Positions 31,517-40,029 of a stretch of 41,942 bases of DNA are shown here, in pieces. This stretch comes from CAZCWM01 sp964622625 (GTDB lineage: Bacteria; Planctomycetota; Phycisphaerae; Phycisphaerales; Phycisphaeraceae): the NCBI GenBank assembly GCA_964622625.1, contig CAZUUQ010000012.1, positions 1 to 41,942 of the forward strand, given 5' to 3'. The notes beneath the pieces are model-generated. The model worked only from the letters and a program-made list of their open reading frames with translations, did not search any database and was not told the origin of the DNA. The position numbers and the translations under genes are program-made. How positions within the stretch are numbered: position 1 is the first letter of the stretch; each line of letters starts with the position of its first letter.

Positions 31517-31517
<1 letters not shown>
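30609..31517 (+). CDS. CPBP-family intramembrane metalloprotease
   Basis: A 302-residue polytopic membrane protein of the CPBP (Abi/CAAX protease-like) family. Motif 1 is FEEVIYRGLVQSAL with the two catalytic Glu and an Arg, motif 2 is GVIHAGAAAWHV and motif 3 is HMGFNLLN, giving the His and Asn metal-site residues. About eight hydrophobic segments are seen. Such enzymes cleave prenylated or membrane peptides, and some act in bacteriocin immunity. The GTG at 30609 is nine bases after a TACACT box; ATG 30627 or 30630 are alternatives. The stop overlaps the start of mtnA, so the two are co-transcribed though unrelated in function. Confidence 0.88.
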
Positions 31518-32617
<1,100 letters not shown>

Positions 32618-32630
32618 ATCGCGAATACTG

Positions 32631-33350
32631 CTACCACCGCGGCCCCGCGGCATGTCCGGTCAATTCGTCCAGACGCTGGTCGATCAGTTCCTGCCGGGCG
32701 GCCTGACGCTCCTCAATGCGCTGCTGCATCTGCTCGACGCGCTTCCGCAGGTCCGCGAGGATCTTCTCCCGCAACTGCTGCCGCACGTCAAAGTGCTCCG
32801 CCACCGCCTGCCGCAGACTCTCACGCAGTTCGTCCCCGGCCGCGGCGTCGCCGCGCTCCGTCGCCTCGCGATACTGCCTCGACAGATCGAGCGCCTGCCG
32901 CTCCAGACGCGTGTCGGCCACACGCAAGGCGTAATGCTCCGGATCGCTCTGCTTGAGATAGACCAGACGCATCAGGCCGGGCAGGTGCGGCCGCAGGCGC
33001 GCGAGCACCGCCTCAGGCTCCTGCTCACGGTACTGCCGTACGCGGGCGGCCAGATCCGGATCGACTTCGTCGAGCACGTCGAGGGCGGCGTCGATCTGCT
33101 CAGGCCCGAAGCGGTCGGCCCAGGTTCGGCCGTCACGCCGCCACGGCCCTTCGCCGTCACGCGGGCCGGGATGATCGAGCAGCATGTCGCCTTCGATTGC
33201 CTCCACGGGCTGCGGCTGGTCCGCAACCGCCGCCGCGGCCGCCTCATCCGCTTGCGGCTGCGCCCACGTTGGGGCGCCCGGCCATGCCGCCAGTCCCGCG
33301 CCCAGTGTGATCGCCAGCATGACCGGCCAGTGCGTTGTGCTTCTGTTCAT
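32631..33350 (-). CDS. Exported coiled-coil protein of the ECF sigma operon, unknown function
   Basis: A 239-residue protein with a signal peptide (ITLGAGLAAWPGAPTWAQ, cut before PQAD) followed by an Ala/Glu linker and a long charged helical region. From about residue 130 on it is rich in Arg, Glu and Gln (RLERQALDLSRQYREATERG, QQLREKILADLRKRVEQ) with heptad-like Leu spacing, so a coiled coil is likely. The pattern is reminiscent of periplasmic Spy/CpxP-type sensor or chaperone proteins, without a firm match. It is the third gene of a sigma factor operon, 53 bases after the membrane protein, so it may sense envelope stress for that sigma factor. Confidence 0.65.
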   Translation of the reverse strand: MNRSTTHWPVMLAITLGAGLAAWPGAPTWAQPQADEAAAAAVADQPQPVEAIEGDMLLDHPGPRDGEGPWRRDGRTWADRFGPEQIDAALDVLDEVDPDLAARVRQYREQEPEAVLARLRPHLPGLMRLVYLKQSDPEHYALRVADTRLERQALDLSRQYREATERGDAAAGDELRESLRQAVAEHFDVRQQLREKILADLRKRVEQMQQRIEERQAARQELIDQRLDELTGHAAGPRW

Positions 33351-33403
33351 CGTCCCATGACCTCGTGTCTTGCGTTCTACAGTGACGTATAACCACACAA
33401 CCT

Positions 33404-33946
33404 TCAGAAAAGTCCGACCTGTTCATCGTCGGCATGATGCTCCCATTGCCGCAGCAGTTCGTCGAGGGCCGCCGCCGCGTCGGCAAGACTGGTGTCGCCG
33501 GCCACCTGGTCCAGTTGGTCCACGTCGTAGTCCAGCAGGGCCAGCTCGGCGTCGATGTCGGCATGCACGCTCTCCGCAGTGATGGCCGCGAGGGTCTGAT
33601 CCAATCCCGCCGGCCAGGCATCCTCGGCCGTCGCCACGATGCGCGATTCGATGGCCGTCGGCGTCGTCGTCGCAGGCCAGGGCACACCCAGTCGCCACAG
33701 CAACCCGACCGCCACAGCACACGCGGCCGCCATCGCCGCGGCCGTCCACAACCGCCGGCCGCCCAGCCGCGCCAGCACGGGCCGACGACGGGCCGTCACC
33801 CGCCCGGCCGTCGCATCGATGATCCGCTGCGCCAAGTCCGCCGGCGGGACAACATCGCCATGCGGACCCAGCCCCGCGGCCAGCATGGCCTCCAGCTCCG
33901 CGTCGCGCGGCTCAGGCATCTCGTGTTGGTTCGTGTGCTCAGGCAT
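33404..33946 (-). CDS. Probable anti-sigma-like membrane protein
   Basis: A 180-residue protein encoded directly after the ECF sigma gene with an eight-base overlap; AGGTGG lies five bases before ATG 33946. An acidic N-terminus (PEPRDAELEAMLAAGLG) with a helix DLAQRIIDATAG precedes one transmembrane segment (LWTAAAMAAACAVAVGLLW, about 66-84) and a periplasmic acidic tail rich in Asp, Ala and Leu. The position suggests an anti-sigma factor, but the HxxxCxxC zinc motif of classical anti-sigma proteins is missing. The tail ends LDELLRQWEHHADDEQVGLF. Function by context only. Confidence 0.65.
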   Translation of the reverse strand: MPEHTNQHEMPEPRDAELEAMLAAGLGPHGDVVPPADLAQRIIDATAGRVTARRRPVLARLGGRRLWTAAAMAAACAVAVGLLWRLGVPWPATTTPTAIESRIVATAEDAWPAGLDQTLAAITAESVHADIDAELALLDYDVDQLDQVAGDTSLADAAAALDELLRQWEHHADDEQVGLF

Positions 33947-34559
33947 GACGGCCACCTGCTTTCACATCGGCTTGCGAACTCAGACCCAGCAGGGCCCGCA
34001 GTTTGCCCACCGCCCGGTGGTTGCGCGCCAGCACCGTGCCCAGGGGCTGGCCCAGCGCCGCGGCGATGCCGGCGAAGCTCAAGCCCGCGGTGAAGCGCAG
34101 GTGCAGTATCTCGCGGTCGGTCGGCGGCAGCGTATCCACGGCCCGGCGGACCGCCTGGCACTGTTCGTTATGCACCATCACTTCAAGCGGCGTGTCTGCG
34201 ACTGTGGCAGCCTGTTCCAGGGCCGACGAAACCCCAGCGTCATTCTGACCTCCGCCGCCCCCGGCCGCGACTGCCTGACGTTCCCGTCGCCGCAGTTCAT
34301 CACGCAGGTTGTTGACCGCGACGCGAAACAGCCACGCCTCGAACCGCCCCTGCTCGCTGTACCGCTCGATGTGCTCCACCAGTTTCACGAATGTCGCCTG
34401 CGTCAGTTCCTCGGCCAGGTCGCGGTCGCGGCATTGCCGCAGCAGCAGGGCGAAGACCCGGGGCGTGTAAGTCCGCACCAGCACCGCCCAGGCCTCGGCG
34501 TCGCCGCCCGCCGCTTCCCGCACCGTCCGTTCAAGGCTGGCTGGCGACGGTTCGCCCAT
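33939..34559 (-). CDS. ECF-type RNA polymerase sigma factor
   Basis: A 206-residue extracytoplasmic-function sigma factor. Region 2 runs from ARYxPRVFALL-like residues to DLAEELTQATFVKLVEHIERY (region 2.2) and GRFEAWLFRVAVNNLRDELR (2.3/2.4). A 40-residue Gly/Ala linker follows, then region 4 with LPPTDREILHLRFTAGLSFA and the helix-turn-helix IAAALGQPLGTVLARNHRAV. The turn sequence GQPLGTV is a variant of the usual GxPxGTV. ATG 34559 has GGAAG just upstream. It heads a three-gene operon with an overlapping membrane protein and an exported coiled-coil protein. The target promoters are unknown. Confidence 0.9.
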   Translation of the reverse strand: MGEPSPASLERTVREAAGGDAEAWAVLVRTYTPRVFALLLRQCRDRDLAEELTQATFVKLVEHIERYSEQGRFEAWLFRVAVNNLRDELRRRERQAVAAGGGGGQNDAGVSSALEQAATVADTPLEVMVHNEQCQAVRRAVDTLPPTDREILHLRFTAGLSFAGIAAALGQPLGTVLARNHRAVGKLRALLGLSSQADVKAGGRHA

Positions 34560-34666
34560 AGGCTTCCATCCGGTTCAACGTGCCAGGCGGGCTTTTATTG
34601 CGGGGCTGTCCGATGACGCGGGCCGTGCTGGCGAAGGCACGCATCATCGTCATACTACGGATCGCC

Positions 34667-35605
34667 ATGGAAGATCGCCTGTTTTCCGACGACCCGTCCC
34701 CCCCCGTCCCCCTCGGCGGTGCCGCCGAGCCGCCCTGGGTGGGCCTGGACCTCGACGACCCCGCCACCGTCGCTCGCTTGTTCCGTGACGCCGCCGCCGC
34801 CAACCGCGATTGCCCATTGCGCCGCGGGGCGACCGTCCATCTGCCGGCCCGCGGACGTCTCGTGATGACCGGCGACCTGCACGATCACAGTCTCAACCTA
34901 CAGCGCATCCTCAGGCTCGCCGCCCTGGACGAAGACCGCGATCATCACGCCATCCTCCATGAAGCCGTGCATGGCCCGCATCCGGTGAACGGCCGTGATC
35001 TGTCCGTTCGCACCCTGGCCCGCGTTGCGGCCGTCAAGGTCGCCCATCCCCATCAGGTGCATCTTCTGCAGTCCAACCACGAGCTGGCCCAGTTGCTCGG
35101 CGAGGGCATCATGAAGACGTCGCTCAACGTTGTCGAAGCGTTCGATGCGGGGCTGATCGCGCTTTACGGCGATCAGGCGGACGCGGTGCATGAAGCGATG
35201 GAGGACTACATCATGTCCCTGCTGCTGGCGGTGCGCTGCGAAAACCGCGTGTTCTGTTCGCACAGCCTGCCGTCGCCCAGTCAGATGAAACGCTTCGATC
35301 CGCAGGTGATTCATCGTGTCCCGACCGAAATGGATCTGCAGCGCGGCGGCTCAGCCCACATGATGGTCTGGGGCCGCGACCACACCCAGCAGCAGGCGGA
35401 TGCCCTGGCTGAACGGTGGGATGTGGACCTGTTTCTCTGCGGCCACCAGCCGGCGGACATGGGCTACAGCTTCGAGGGGGAGTCGATCATGATTCTGGCC
35501 AGCGACCATGAGCACGGCATGGCCCTGCCCATCAACCTCACGCGGCCTTGCACGATGAATCAACTGGAACAGCAGCTTGTGCCGCTGGCGGGCGTGATGG
35601 TGTGA
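34667..35605 (+). CDS. Calcineurin-like metallophosphoesterase
   Basis: A 312-residue cytosolic phosphoesterase. The metal and catalytic motifs appear in order: MTGDLHDHSLNLQRIL (GDxHD), QVHLLQSNHELAQ (the GNHE motif with Ser for Gly), a His in VFCSHSLPSP and FLCGHQPADMG (GHxP type). The spacing suits the PPP/ApaH-like group, which acts on protein phosphoesters or dinucleoside polyphosphates. The region HAILHEAVHGPHPVN that replaces the usual GDYVDRG segment is unusual, so the substrate is uncertain. ATG 34667 is chosen; an upstream frame to 34580 has no ribosome site. Divergent from the sigma gene. Confidence 0.85.
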   Translation: MEDRLFSDDPSPPVPLGGAAEPPWVGLDLDDPATVARLFRDAAAANRDCPLRRGATVHLPARGRLVMTGDLHDHSLNLQRILRLAALDEDRDHHAILHEAVHGPHPVNGRDLSVRTLARVAAVKVAHPHQVHLLQSNHELAQLLGEGIMKTSLNVVEAFDAGLIALYGDQADAVHEAMEDYIMSLLLAVRCENRVFCSHSLPSPSQMKRFDPQVIHRVPTEMDLQRGGSAHMMVWGRDHTQQQADALAERWDVDLFLCGHQPADMGYSFEGESIMILASDHEHGMALPINLTRPCTMNQLEQQLVPLAGVMV

Positions 35606-35608
35606 ACG

Positions 35609-36283
35609 CTATGCCATCACCACGCGCCGGGCGGCGACGGGATCTTCCACGCCGGCGGCCTGGAACGCCGCCCGGCGGCGCAGGCAGCCGCCGCACTTGC
35701 CGCAGGGTACCGGCCGCTCACGCAGGCACGACCAGGCCGCTTCCCACGGCACATTCATCTGCCGACCCAGACTGACGACCTGGACATCGCTGCTTTGCAG
35801 CAGAGGCATGACGACCCGCGGCGGCGCGATCGCCTCAAGCCCGACCGCTTGCTCAATGAGCTGCGCCTGTTCGCTGAGGCACGCCGCCTGTTCGGCCGAT
35901 TCGGCCGTTACCGGCCAGATGATGCGCGTGCCCCGCAACTCCACCGCGACGGTTGCGGCCGCGGTCAGCAGGTTCAGCCGTGTCAGCGGCGCGTGTTGGC
36001 TTGCCGCGCCGGCGCCGTCGTGGCGCAAGGAGCCAGTGCGCTTCGCCCATGGCCGCTGCGTCAGCCATGGCATATCGATGACCAGTATGCGGCCGATGTG
36101 GAAATGCTCAGCCTGGGCCAGCACGCCGCGTCGCCGCGCCTCGGCAGCCTCCCGGCCGTCGCGCACATGCAGCAGCGTGATCGACTCGCCTGGTCGGGCA
36201 GCCAGCACCTGCGCCAGTGCAACCAGACTGCGAACACCTCCGCCCGACAACAGCAGCGTGCCGCCTTGCTTCATGTCTGTCAT
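35609..36283 (-). CDS. QueC-like protein with altered PP-loop and intact zinc site
   Basis: A 224-residue protein related to QueC (7-cyano-7-deazaguanine synthase). The C-terminus has CX7CX2CX2C (SCLRERPVPCGKCGGCLRR) followed by AFQAAGVEDP, exactly the QueC zinc site and closing helix. The N-terminus shows LLLSGGGVRSLVALAQVL, a PP-loop in which the Asp of SGGxDS is Arg. The GRN motif region reads LTRLNLLTAAATVAVEL and the D-C substrate motif is absent. It is therefore either a degenerate QueC or a distinct ligase-like enzyme. The start at ATG 36283 gives TDMKQGGTLLLSGG; ATG 36274 is also possible. No other queuosine gene is adjacent. It is convergent with the phosphoesterase gene, 3 bases apart. 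Confidence 0.75.
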   Translation of the reverse strand: MTDMKQGGTLLLSGGGVRSLVALAQVLAARPGESITLLHVRDGREAAEARRRGVLAQAEHFHIGRILVIDMPWLTQRPWAKRTGSLRHDGAGAASQHAPLTRLNLLTAAATVAVELRGTRIIWPVTAESAEQAACLSEQAQLIEQAVGLEAIAPPRVVMPLLQSSDVQVVSLGRQMNVPWEAAWSCLRERPVPCGKCGGCLRRRAAFQAAGVEDPVAARRVVMA

Positions 36284-36345
36284 ATCGGCCAACGACCCGT
36301 CCGCGGCCCACCTGTCACAGCCGCCAGGCACGCCGATTTATCACC

Positions 36346-36374
36346 TTGACATCCCCCCATCCGCCCACCAGACT
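36346..36374 (+). promoter_or_regulatory. Putative promoter TTGACA-N17-CAGACT
   Basis: A perfect -35 TTGACA (36346-36351) is 17 bases before CAGACT (36369-36374), a weak -10. A start near 36381 would give the amidotransferase gene a leader of about 30 bases. Confidence 0.4.
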
Positions 36375-36410
36375 CTTGCCACCCTGCGGTCTTTGTGAAA
36401 GATGCTCCCC

Positions 36411-37121
36411 ATGAGTCTGCTCGTTCTTCAGCACGAAGCCCACGAATCACCGGCCGCCCTCGCCACAGTCCTGCAGCGACACGGCCACAGGCTGCGGGTC
36501 ATCCGCCTCGATCAGGGCCAGACGATGCCCGAAGACCTCGACGACGTGGACGGCATCATCTCCATGGGCGGCTCGATGAACGTCGATCAGGCCCCGGAGT
36601 ACCCTTGGATCGACAAGGAGCTGGAGGTGCTGCGCCAGGCCCATGAGGCCGGCCTGCCGCTGCTGGGCATCTGCCTGGGCTGCCAGCTCATCGCCCACGC
36701 TCTTGGCGGCCAGGTCGCGCCGATGGCCAAGCCGGAGATGGGATGGCATCCGATCCGCCAGACGTTCTTCGGCACCAACGACACGCTGCACAACGGCGTG
36801 CCCTGGCGGACCATGCAGGCCCACGCCCACGGCATGGAAGTCACCAAGCTGCCGGCCGGCGGCGTGCCGCTGTCCTCATCAACCCTCTGCCGCACGCAGG
36901 CCTTCCGCGTCGGTCTGCGGACCTACGGCTTTCAGTACCACTTCGAATGGACGCGGGCCGACCTCGACCTGGTTGCGGGCGACAGCCTGTTCGAACGCAG
37001 CGAGCAGACGGCCCAGGAGTTCCTGGAGCAGATCGATCAGCATTACCACAGCTATCGCCGCCTGGGCGACCGTCTGGCGACCAACATCGCCCTGTTCCTG
37101 TTCCCGATTGACAAGCGATAG
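36411..37121 (+). CDS. Class I glutamine amidotransferase-like protein
   Basis: A 236-residue protein of the GATase1 family related to GMP synthase amidotransferase domains, in stand-alone form. GIISMGGSMNVDQAPEYPW is the oxyanion and early block, GICLGCQLIAHALGG carries the nucleophilic Cys, and YGFQYHFEWT carries the catalytic His and Glu (QYHFE for the usual QFHPE). It should release ammonia from glutamine, but no partner synthetase is adjacent; relatives include gamma-glutamyl hydrolases of polyamine breakdown and proteins of unknown role. ATG 36411 is preferred to ATG 36402. The GH172 gene follows 35 bases later. Confidence 0.88.
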   Translation: MSLLVLQHEAHESPAALATVLQRHGHRLRVIRLDQGQTMPEDLDDVDGIISMGGSMNVDQAPEYPWIDKELEVLRQAHEAGLPLLGICLGCQLIAHALGGQVAPMAKPEMGWHPIRQTFFGTNDTLHNGVPWRTMQAHAHGMEVTKLPAGGVPLSSSTLCRTQAFRVGLRTYGFQYHFEWTRADLDLVAGDSLFERSEQTAQEFLEQIDQHYHSYRRLGDRLATNIALFLFPIDKR

Positions 37122-37156
37122 AAAGCGATCGCGCCGCCCCGCACGGAGTCCGACGC

Positions 37157-38260
37157 ATGCTCATGGATTCACAGCCATTGTTCGTGATGCCCGCCGGCGT
37201 GCGGACGCGCTGGGCCAGCCCGGAGAATCCCTCGGCCGCGCCGGGCAACGGCGGCCGTGTCTCCGACGGCCGCAAGGGCCGCGCCTGCGTCCCCATTGAG
37301 CCGGGCGAAAGCCTCACGCTCGCCGAGGTCACCGGCACATCGGGCGCGGTGCGGCGAATCTGGATCACCATCCGTGACCGCCGGCCCGTCATGCTCCGCG
37401 GCATGCGCATCGACATGTATTGGGACGGCTGCGACACCCCGGCCGTCAGCGCCCCGCTGGGCGACTTTTTCGGCCACCCGCTCGGACGCATGGTCCCGTT
37501 CCAGTCCGCCATCTTCTCCAGCCCCGAAGGACGCAGCTTCAACTGCTGCCTGCCCATGCCCTTNNNNNNNNNNNNNNNNNNNNNNNNNNNNNNNNNNNNN
37601 NNNNNNNNNNNNNNNNNNNNNNNNNNNNNNNNNNNNNNNNNNNNNNNNNNNNNNNNNNNNNNNCGCGAAAATCCCACCACGCTGATGCGCGACTTCGAAG
37701 TGCTGCCCCGCGTCACCGGCCGCGGACGGTTCCTCGGCGCGTTCTACGGCGCCATCGCCGATACCGGGCGCTACTTCAACACCTGGTGGGGCGAAGGCGA
37801 ACTCAAAGTCTTCCTCGACGGAGACACCAAGCTGCCTACGCTCTGCGGCACCGGCACCGAAGACCTCATCGGCACCGGCTGGGGACAGGGCCGCTACGAC
37901 CACCTCCACCAGGGCTGCCACCTGGCCGACGGCGAGCGGATGCAGTACGGCTTCTACCGCCTGCACCTGCCCGACCCGATCTACTTTCACCGCGACATCC
38001 GCGCGACCATCCAGCAGATCGGCTGGACCGGCCACGACACGCTCAAGCAGATGCGTGACAAGGGCGAGACCGTCATGATGCACGGCAAGCCGCTGCCCGA
38101 CGGCAGCGGAGGCCTGTTCGAGCGCCAGGATGACTGGTGCGCCTGCGCCTTCTTCTACCTCGACCGCCCGGTCAACGACCTGCCCGCCCTCGCGCCCCCG
38201 GCCGAGCGCACCACGGGCCTCTACGAGCCGCCCAACGCCAACCGCCGCATGGACACCTGA
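37157..38260 (+). CDS. DUF2961 / GH172-family glycoside hydrolase (internal gap)
   Basis: A member of the DUF2961 family, now partly classified as GH172, whose studied members cleave alpha-D-fructofuranosyl or D-arabinofuranosyl linkages. Visible signatures: ASPENPSAAPGNGGR near residue 17, SGAVRRIWITIRDRRP, RIDMYWDG, PLGDFFGHPLGR and FNCCLPMP before the gap; RENPTTL, GRGRFLGAFYGA, WWGEGELKVFLDGD and CGTGTEDLIGTGWGQG after it. No signal peptide is present, so it acts in the cytosol unless exported another way. GGAG lies eight bases before ATG 37157. The 100 N at 37564-37663 hide the stretch that normally lies between PMPF and RENPT, about 40 residues by memory of the family. Both sides read in one frame with 100 bases between them. 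Confidence 0.9.
   Translation: MLMDSQPLFVMPAGVRTRWASPENPSAAPGNGGRVSDGRKGRACVPIEPGESLTLAEVTGTSGAVRRIWITIRDRRPVMLRGMRIDMYWDGCDTPAVSAPLGDFFGHPLGRMVPFQSAIFSSPEGRSFNCCLPMPXXXXXXXXXXXXXXXXXXXXXXXXXXXXXXXXXXRENPTTLMRDFEVLPRVTGRGRFLGAFYGAIADTGRYFNTWWGEGELKVFLDGDTKLPTLCGTGTEDLIGTGWGQGRYDHLHQGCHLADGERMQYGFYRLHLPDPIYFHRDIRATIQQIGWTGHDTLKQMRDKGETVMMHGKPLPDGSGGLFERQDDWCACAFFYLDRPVNDLPALAPPAERTTGLYEPPNANRRMDT
37564..37663. other. Assembly gap of 100 N, genuine missing sequence
   Basis: Placeholder of exactly 100 N. Unlike the gap at 23309 the flanks share no repeated sequence, and a conserved part of the DUF2961 protein is missing, so real bases are lost here. Confidence 0.85.
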
Positions 38261-38346
38261 CAATCGCCGCCCCGACATTTCCACCCGTTGTTTCACGCCA
38301 GCCGATCGTTAGAGTGTCGCGCTGCCATGCAGGGTGCTGCGTCAGT

Positions 38347-39906
38347 ATGGCCAGCTCCCCTCCTCCCGATGCCAGCGAAAGGCCCGCCTTGTCCCCCGCC
38401 CCCGTTCTATCACTCGTCCGTTCGCTGACCGAGCCCAAACTTCAGGTCGATCTGCGCGCCGGGCTGCGTGCCGACCTGCGCCGCGTCATCGTCGCCTGGA
38501 TGTTCGGCTCGGTCTGGCTCTACACCATCACAGGCGCCGCCATGACGCAGTTCGCTCGTGGACTGGGCGTGACCGACGCGGGCTTCGGCCTGCTGGCCGC
38601 TCTGCCCCACATGGCCGCACTGGTCCAGTTGCCCGCCAGCTTTTTTCTGGACACCGGCGGCAAACGAAAGACGCGCTTCATCATCGCCGCGGCCGTCAGC
38701 CGCGTGCTGTGGATGGTCGCCGCCCTGATCCCTTACGCGCTGGCCCCCTGGCCGCACCTCTGGCCCACCGCCCTCGTCGCCGTACTCCTCGTCGCCTGGA
38801 CCACCGGACAGTACAGCGGCCCCGCGTGGATGAACTGGATGGCCGACCTGATACCAAGCCGCATCCGTGGCCGCTATTTCAGCCTCCGCACAAGGCTGTC
38901 GGTCATCGTCGGCATCGTCGTCACCCTGGGCATCGGCCTGCTGCTGGATATGGCCCAGCGCCGCGCCGCTGTTGAGCCGGCATCGCTTCGCCGCATGACC
39001 AGCCTGCTCATCGGTCTGGCAGGCGTGGTGGGCACCATCGACATCTTCATCTTCCTGCGCGTCAGCGACCCGGCCACCCACGTCCGCAGCCGTCGCGCCG
39101 AATGGGTCCGACGCCTCTGGCAGCCCTGGGCCAACCCCGCCTTCCGCCGCTTCGTGGCCTACAACTTCACCCTCGTGCTCGGCCTGGCGTTCATCGGCCA
39201 GTATATCTGGCTCTACGCCCTCGACCGCCTGCTCATGTCCAACTGGCAGGCCAACGTCGTGCTCGTGGCCATTCCCCTGCTTGTGCACGCCTGGGCCGTG
39301 GTGATCTGGGGCCGGCTCATGGACCGCATGGGTAAGAAGCCCGTCATCATCGTCGCCGGACTTCTCTTCGTCGCCGGGCCTTTCGGCTGGTTCATCGCCA
39401 CGCCCGAAAGCTGGGTGCTCGGCTATGTCCTCACACTGGTCTCACCGCTGGCGTGGGCGGGTGTCGAGCTGGCGGGCTTCAACATCATGCTCAGCATGAG
39501 CAGCGCCGCCGGCCGCGGACCCGCCCGCCGCGACGGCGGCAGCGCCTTCGTCGCCTGGAACAGCCTGGCCGTCGCCGTCGCCGGCACGATCTCCGGCCTG
39601 CTGGCCGGACAGATGGCGGGGGCTTTCGAGCACTGGCGCTACGTCGTGCCCTGGGGCGTCGAGCTGAGCTACCACCATCTGCTGTTCATCATCTCCTCCG
39701 CCCTGCGCCTCGTGGCCGTGGTTCTGGCGTTGTCACTGTATGAGCCGGCCGCCATCGCCACCCGCGACGCCATCCGCTACATGACCTTCGGCGTCTGGTT
39801 CAACGCCCGCCAGGCCCTGCTCATGCCCATGCGCATGGCCGGCCGCGCCAGCCGCTGGACCTACCGCCTCTCCTCCGAACTGCGCCAACCCCAATCACGC
39901 GACTGA
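38347..39906 (+). CDS. Major facilitator superfamily transporter in the carbohydrate cluster
   Basis: A 519-residue inner-membrane protein with about twelve hydrophobic segments. The MFS loop motifs are seen as LGVTDAGFGLLAALPHMAALVQLPASFF and, after helix two, DTGGKRKTRFI; the second-half counterpart is RLMDRMGKKPVII. ADLIPSRIRGRYFSLRTRLS is typical of transporters encoded next to glycoside hydrolases in planctomycetes. A Pro/Ser-rich tail of about 35 residues precedes the first helix. ATG 38347 is chosen for frame and a nearby AGGG; a TAGAGT box lies at 38310-38315. It lies between the GH172 and GH62 genes, so uptake of arabinose-containing sugars is a fair inference. Confidence 0.88.
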   Translation: MASSPPPDASERPALSPAPVLSLVRSLTEPKLQVDLRAGLRADLRRVIVAWMFGSVWLYTITGAAMTQFARGLGVTDAGFGLLAALPHMAALVQLPASFFLDTGGKRKTRFIIAAAVSRVLWMVAALIPYALAPWPHLWPTALVAVLLVAWTTGQYSGPAWMNWMADLIPSRIRGRYFSLRTRLSVIVGIVVTLGIGLLLDMAQRRAAVEPASLRRMTSLLIGLAGVVGTIDIFIFLRVSDPATHVRSRRAEWVRRLWQPWANPAFRRFVAYNFTLVLGLAFIGQYIWLYALDRLLMSNWQANVVLVAIPLLVHAWAVVIWGRLMDRMGKKPVIIVAGLLFVAGPFGWFIATPESWVLGYVLTLVSPLAWAGVELAGFNIMLSMSSAAGRGPARRDGGSAFVAWNSLAVAVAGTISGLLAGQMAGAFEHWRYVVPWGVELSYHHLLFIISSALRLVAVVLALSLYEPAAIATRDAIRYMTFGVWFNARQALLMPMRMAGRASRWTYRLSSELRQPQSRD

Positions 39907-40029
39907 CCGCAAGCCGAACCTTCGCGCCGCGAAGGTGCGGATCACGTCGTTTGCCGTGCCCCGCACCGGCCGATACGGTGGGTGTGGGTCGGCGCTCCCG
40001 TCATCGCGCCGTCTTCGCGGAGATAGGGC

